The position numbers and the translations under genes are program-made. From NCBI GenBank assembly GCA_002336085.1, contig DDEH01000132.1:8265-15605 (forward strand): DNA of 7,341 nucleotides, given 5' to 3'. Source of the DNA: Flavobacteriales bacterium UBA1959 (GTDB lineage Bacteria > Bacteroidota > Bacteroidia > Flavobacteriales_D > Sanyastnellaceae). Shown one piece after another: positions 1 to 4,145 of the stretch. Each line of letters begins with the position of its first letter. Position 1 is the first letter of the stretch. The notes below the pieces were generated by a model, which saw only the letters and a list, made by a program, of their open reading frames with translations, was not told the DNA's origin and made no database searches.

Positions 1-620
1 GGATTATTTCCATTACCAACCTCTCCATTCCCAAAATCCCACGTCAACACTTCTGGGCTGCCCGATATGTCAAATTCAAAATCACTCTGAAACGGAGAGC
101 ATGCGCTTTCTGCGATGCTCGAAAGTTCGACAGATGGCGCTGATGAGACAACAATCGTATCTGAGGCAACACTCGTTCCGCATTGGTTAGACACCTCCAT
201 CTGAAGCGTGAATCCATCAGTGGGCGATGCTTCTTCTAAAACCAAGGAGTCTCCGGCACTCAATGAAATAGTCTGCGCATCAAGGCTCCAAACAATGGCT
301 TCAATGACGCCATCAGACTCATTGATAACACCGAGACTCAATGGAGCACATCCGGCGCCTTCGGTCAAAGTAAAATCTGCACTTGGTGGCCCAATCCAAC
401 TTAGCGATTGAATTGTGGTATCCGCGCAGCCCCATTGATTTGAAACCTGCAAAGACAAGTCCAAAACTCCTTCTGTCTCCATCAAAACAGTGACTTCTGG
501 CGTGGAACTCAACAAGCTATCGCCCAACCACCAGGCATGCGTTTCTGCGGCCTCAGAGGTTGATTGTATTGACAACAATTCTCCAAGACATTGCACATCA
601 ATACTGGGAAATTGTGCAAC
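1..620 (-). other. PKD modules at the downstream edge of the giant protein
   Basis: Residues 1118-1323 and onward hold two full PKD-like modules (from 1118 and 1197) and the start of a third (from 1280). The second opens with the typical pattern ADFT, then GCAPL, then a V-I-N-x-S strand. The third contains the PKD signature TWDFGNG at residues 1310-1316. PKD domains are extracellular beta-sandwich spacers or adhesion modules. The third module is cut by the window edge. Confidence 0.8.
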
Positions 621-3600
621 AGGTAGGCTATGAATATTTACGGTGTGACCCACAGAGTTGACACAAGAAGTAACCGCATCCTCTACTTCATATTGGACGC
701 CCCATGCGCCCTCCTCAATTGCCGAATCAAACATCCCGGCGATAGAATCCAAGATACCAAAACCATTCCATGTTCCTCCATCAGGTGATGCGAATGGCAG
801 CAATGCTTCCGAATCACCTTGACAAAATGAACTTTCTGCAGGCAAAGAAATAACGGGCAAGGCGTTGACGGTTAGCAACACGGAATTCACAACTAAGCAC
901 GAAGCCTCTCCACTTGTGAACGTATATTCAAATTGTCCCGCACCCAAGGAAGCAGGATTCAATGCAGCAACGGATTCATTTTCAACTCCGGGTCCAAACC
1001 AAACACCCGAGGGCGACTCTGGTGTTGGCAGTTCAATTGCAGTGGCGTTCAAGCAAACCGACAATTCAGGCACCAAATCCAATACAGGAAGACCATCAAT
1101 TTCTAAAAAGGTCGTGTCCGAAGCTGCGCAACCATAGGAATCGACGAAATGGTAGATCAACGGCCACTCACCAACTCCAAAACTTCCAGGAATAAGCTGA
1201 CCGCCTTCCATAGTTCCTTCGATACCGCTTTCCCATGTGCCTCCAATGGGTGTGGCTTCTGGAAATGCTATTGCGATGTTTTGATCGCAGGCTTGTAGCA
1301 CCTCTGGAACCGTTATGACTGGAGGAGCATTGATTGGATAGGTCGCTTGAAACTCATTCGAGCAACCGAAGGAATCGATTACCTCCAAAAGCGTGAAAAG
1401 TGTATCGGGTCCTACTGCGGGGGCAAGCATGAAGGCCAAACTGTCATCAAAAAGAATATCAGTTCCCTGCCATTGGAGAATGTAGTCATTAACAAGCCCC
1501 TCACTTCCTACGCCAAATGAGGCCATCAAGGTGACTGTATCGCCAGGACAGTAAAATTCTGAAGCGGTATCAATTGTTGCTGTTGGGAGCGGTAATACCT
1601 CGATGGACATTGTGTCCGTTTGAGCACAGGATTCCACGCCCGTGTGAAAAACGAGTCCATGGGCACCAACTGTCAAACCTCCCGTCTGAATAACCGGAAC
1701 AAGTGAATCGACCACGCCAACGCCGGACCACCATCCACTCAGTGGCGGAAATTGGCCAGTCAAAATCAACTCAGATGTTCCAAAACAGACCGATCTATCG
1801 GGGCCTGCTGAAATTGAATCCAATTCAGCAACCTCAATCTGAATTGAATCTGTATTGGTACATCCGAATAAGTCGGTAGCTGTGAAGGTCAACTGATGAG
1901 TCCCCACACCGACCAAACCCGGATTGAAAACACCCATTGAATCAACCATCTCCGAGCCTGACCAAACCCCAATTTGGGGTTCTGATGGAGGCGCAGATAC
2001 TTCAATGTGTTGATTGCATAGCGACCAAACCTCTGGCAGTGTGACTTCAGGAAGCTCCAATGGCTCGATAAATACAGAGTCAAAATCTTTGCATCCTTCG
2101 TCATCTGTAATTTCCAAGGAAACAGAGGAAAGCCCTTGACTTATATCGGCAAGAACAAATGGTTCGCCTGAGGACGTGTACTGAACGCCTTCCGACCATT
2201 CATTTGTGTACGCGTTGCCTTCTGCCAATGTTCCTCCACCTGCATAGACTTGAAACCAAACCGTATCCCCGTCACAGGAAAAGGCTCCTTGGGTGGATAA
2301 CAATGCCACAGGATGTTCCATCACCGTCCAGATAACTGTATCCGACGCAGCGCATGAGCCCACTCCAATTTCATAAATAAATAAACTCTGCCCCACCTGT
2401 AACTCTCCTGCATCTACCAGACCCGAATAGGGGTCCATCAAACCAGGGCCGCTCCAAACCCCAGACTCCACTTCATCAAACCCTACCAAATTGACCCATT
2501 CACTGCTTTCACAAATGGAACTATCCAACCCAGCATTTGCCCAAATTGGCTCATGAATTTGAATAATAGATGTATCCATTGAAGCACAGCCATTGGAGTC
2601 CGCGTAAGAATACTGCAGCGAAACGGATCCCAATCCAATTTCAACCGGATTGAACATCCCCGCGTCTACACCGTCTCCTTCCCAAAAGCCACCTGCCGGT
2701 GATCCTTCGGGCAGAGGTTCAAGAATAGGCTGATTGCAAAACATCAAACCCTGAGGAGCCTCCACTTCAGGCAATTCCACAATGGCAAACTCAAATTGAG
2801 CACTACCGGTGCAACCATCTGGCTGCAACCATGAAGGAAACGGATCGAAAACAACCTCTGCATCGACTACATAATCATCCGAATTGAGGTCCGAATCATT
2901 GAAGTCAAATATATTTCCCTCCACTAAGCTGTCTTGAAATAGCCAGTAACTGCTTGTGGAATAACCAAATGCTGAAACCGTCGACTGCAACTCTACAGAA
3001 GCACCTTCGCAGAACAGCTCATCACCATCAATACTAATAAGTGGAACGAAAAATGAGTACGCCTGAAATCCGACACTCGCCGAACACGTCAAACTTCCAA
3101 AGTTTACCGATCCTTCTACACCACCAATTACAGAATTTTGCATTTCGTAGACCGCAGTAGAATCGTCAGTCAAACCCCCACTAATTAAGGTCCCAGAAGA
3201 ATTCCATGTGTAATTATCCGCTCCTGAGGCATTCATTTGGACTGGAGCACCATTGCAAATCCAACTGTAATCGAAGTCCACAGAAACCGATGGGAGGGCG
3301 CGCACTTGAACAGAGGTTGTATCACTACTAGTACCGCAAGTATTTTCAACCCAAGCCACAATTTCGATCTCACCGGCTTCCTCAAAGGGCATGCTCAGCG
3401 GCGCTGGTGAGTTAGAAATTGTACTGTCCCCATTTACAATCCACGCAAAGCTTGAAATGGCACTATTGCCCGGGTTTACGTAAACCAATGTTTCCCATGT
3501 ATCGAACGCACAAATCTCTCCACCGGCTGAGGTACTAACTGTTGGAATCGTGGCAACACTAAAATAACTCGAACTTATTGCTACGCTACAGGAAGGCCAG

Positions 3601-3971
3601 CCTGCTGCCGAAACCGTCAGGTCCACTTGATACAATGCGGCGTCTAAAAAAGTAATTGAGGGCGAAGCATCGTGCGCAGAGCTTCCCTCATTCCACTCAA
3701 ATGCGCCTCCTTGAATTTCCCAATGAAACTCAAAGTCACCGCATATTGGTTCCGAAATATTTTGAGTCAAGGTCGCTGATACTGGAGCACAAGAGCCACT
3801 TTCACTCACCCAAATATCATATGATTCCAATGCTTCGATGGCATCACAAGGAGAATCACAATCCTGTGCAGTTGCCTGGTACGAATGGAGCAAATGGCAA
3901 GACATAAATATCCAAAGCGCCGCAGGGCGCAGAACATTTAAAAATTTTATAGGGCTCAAAAAAGAGGACAT
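1..3971 (-). CDS. Giant modular secreted surface protein with PKD/Ig-like and GxWSG repeats, 3' end outside window
   Basis: The frame is open from the ATG at 3971-3969 to the window edge, giving 1323 full codons with no stop. A TAA lies four codons upstream and no other ATG intervenes, so this start is firm; the next Met is residue 23, inside the signal peptide. Residues 1-36 are a signal peptide ending ATAQ. Residues 37-401 are four PKD/Ig-like modules. Residues 402-1117 hold seven modules with a G-x-W-x-G core, interleaved with two variant modules. Residues 1118-1323 are PKD modules, the last with WDFGNG at 1311-1316. Each of the 14 complete modules from residue 144 to 1279 has exactly two cysteines. 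The family is Bacteroidota extracellular adhesin-like proteins, usually T9SS-exported through a C-terminal sorting domain, which would lie beyond position 1. Role in adhesion or gliding is inferred; no catalytic domain is visible. Confidence 0.93.
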   Translation of the reverse strand, partial: MSSFLSPIKFLNVLRPAALWIFMSCHLLHSYQATAQDCDSPCDAIEALESYDIWVSESGSCAPVSATLTQNISEPICGDFEFHWEIQGGAFEWNEGSSAHDASPSITFLDAALYQVDLTVSAAGWPSCSVAISSSYFSVATIPTVSTSAGGEICAFDTWETLVYVNPGNSAISSFAWIVNGDSTISNSPAPLSMPFEEAGEIEIVAWVENTCGTSSDTTSVQVRALPSVSVDFDYSWICNGAPVQMNASGADNYTWNSSGTLISGGLTDDSTAVYEMQNSVIGGVEGSVNFGSLTCSASVGFQAYSFFVPLISIDGDELFCEGASVELQSTVSAFGYSTSSYWLFQDSLVEGNIFDFNDSDLNSDDYVVDAEVVFDPFPSWLQPDGCTGSAQFEFAIVELPEVEAPQGLMFCNQPILEPLPEGSPAGGFWEGDGVDAGMFNPVEIGLGSVSLQYSYADSNGCASMDTSIIQIHEPIWANAGLDSSICESSEWVNLVGFDEVESGVWSGPGLMDPYSGLVDAGELQVGQSLFIYEIGVGSCAASDTVIWTVMEHPVALLSTQGAFSCDGDTVWFQVYAGGGTLAEGNAYTNEWSEGVQYTSSGEPFVLADISQGLSSVSLEITDDEGCKDFDSVFIEPLELPEVTLPEVWSLCNQHIEVSAPPSEPQIGVWSGSEMVDSMGVFNPGLVGVGTHQLTFTATDLFGCTNTDSIQIEVAELDSISAGPDRSVCFGTSELILTGQFPPLSGWWSGVGVVDSLVPVIQTGGLTVGAHGLVFHTGVESCAQTDTMSIEVLPLPTATIDTASEFYCPGDTVTLMASFGVGSEGLVNDYILQWQGTDILFDDSLAFMLAPAVGPDTLFTLLEVIDSFGCSNEFQATYPINAPPVITVPEVLQACDQNIAIAFPEATPIGGTWESGIEGTMEGGQLIPGSFGVGEWPLIYHFVDSYGCAASDTTFLEIDGLPVLDLVPELSVCLNATAIELPTPESPSGVWFGPGVENESVAALNPASLGAGQFEYTFTSGEASCLVVNSVLLTVNALPVISLPAESSFCQGDSEALLPFASPDGGTWNGFGILDSIAGMFDSAIEEGAWGVQYEVEDAVTSCVNSVGHTVNIHSLPVAQFPSIDVQCLGELLSIQSTSEAAETHAWWLGDSLLSSTPEVTVLMETEGVLDLSLQVSNQWGCADTTIQSLSWIGPPSADFTLTEGAGCAPLSLGVINESDGVIEAIVWSLDAQTISLSAGDSLVLEEASPTDGFTLQMEVSNQCGTSVASDTIVVSSAPSVELSSIAESACSPFQSDFEFDISGSPEVLTWDFGNGEVGNGNN
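621..2768 (-). repeat. Tandem GxW(S)G modules arranged in a three-module super-repeat
   Basis: Residues 402-1117 form nine modules of 74-88 residues, starting at residues 402, 476, 555, 642, 719, 797, 885, 963 and 1040. Seven contain the core G-x-W-x-G or G-G-x-W (GGFWEGDGV, GVWSGPG, GVWSGSEM, GWWSGVGV, GGTWESG, GVWFGPGV, GGTWNGFG), then a G-x-G and alternating hydrophobic strand, then GC or SC near the end. The modules at 555 and 797 lack the core. The order is core, core, variant, repeated twice, then core, core, core. The first members of the three sets share CNQ or CDQ plus Ile. Protein similarity is moderate and the DNA has diverged, so this is an old expansion. Confidence 0.8.
2769..3863 (-). 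other. N-terminal PKD/Ig-like modules (four)
   Basis: Residues 37-401 divide at LP, IP or VP linkers into modules of about 107, 84, 83 and 91 residues, starting at residues 37, 144, 228 and 311. The first begins with a cysteine cluster (DCDSPCD) and contains a PKD-like pattern, SCAP, then FHWEIQGG, then a Y-x-V-x-L-T-V strand. It has five cysteines, unlike the later modules, which have two. The third contains ASGADNYTW, matching a module in the divergent gene. Module boundaries are read by eye from repeating motifs. Confidence 0.7.
3864..3971 (-). other. Sec signal peptide of the minus-strand giant protein
   Basis: Residues 1-36. The n-region has Lys9 and Arg15, followed by a hydrophobic stretch around residues 17-28 (AALWIFMSCHLL) and a cleavage region ATA-Q-D. 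Cleavage is most likely after Ala35 or Gln36. The stretch is longer than average, but ends in the AQ motif common in Bacteroidota exported proteins. The cysteine at 25 is not in a lipobox context, so a lipoprotein is unlikely. Confidence 0.8.
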
Positions 3972-4073
3972 CGCTTCCTCTTACGAAGGATGACGAGATA
4001 ACGTTGCGAAACCGGAAACAATAAACCATCAAATTGCATAAATTCGTATCAGCCAGACACCAAATTGAAAACC
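3972..4073. promoter_or_regulatory. Divergent intergenic region, expected to carry both promoters
   Basis: These 102 bases separate the start codons of two divergent genes, so both promoters should lie here or just inside the coding regions. Against the Bacteroidota consensus (TTTG near -33, TAnnTTTG near -7), the best plus-strand candidate is TAAATTCG at 4039-4046, five of six fixed positions, ending 27 bases before the ATG. No TTTG sits at the right distance upstream of it. On the minus strand I found no candidate that fits. The region is inferred from gene layout rather than from strong motifs. Confidence 0.4.
3974..3982 (-). promoter_or_regulatory. Purine-rich ribosome-binding-like stretch before the minus-strand ATG
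   Basis: Read on the minus strand this is AAGAGGAAG, ending two bases before the ATG at 3971. It contains GAGG and resembles a weak Shine-Dalgarno site. Bacteroidota often start translation without one, and neither downstream gene on the plus strand (4074, 6903) has anything comparable; both have A-rich leaders. It supports the chosen start but may be chance. Confidence 0.35.
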
Positions 4074-4145
4074 ATGAACAAAATTATCCTCAGATTTTTG
4101 CCAGCCCTATGCTTCGCCGGGTGGTTCGGTTCATCCGCCGCTCAG
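4074..4145 (+). other. Sec signal peptide of the Gly-rich protein
   Basis: Residues 1-24: Lys3 and Arg7 in the n-region, a hydrophobic core FLPALCFAGWFG, then SSAAQ with cleavage after Ala23 or Gln24. Cys13 sits mid-core rather than at a lipobox, so a lipoprotein is not indicated. Confidence 0.85.

Noticed and set aside
208..3907. Plus-strand frames at 208-411, 865-1137, 962-1195 and 3656-3907, and the minus-strand frame at 1889-2104
   Set aside because: All overlap the continuous minus-strand coding frame, which has coherent domains throughout; these have none.
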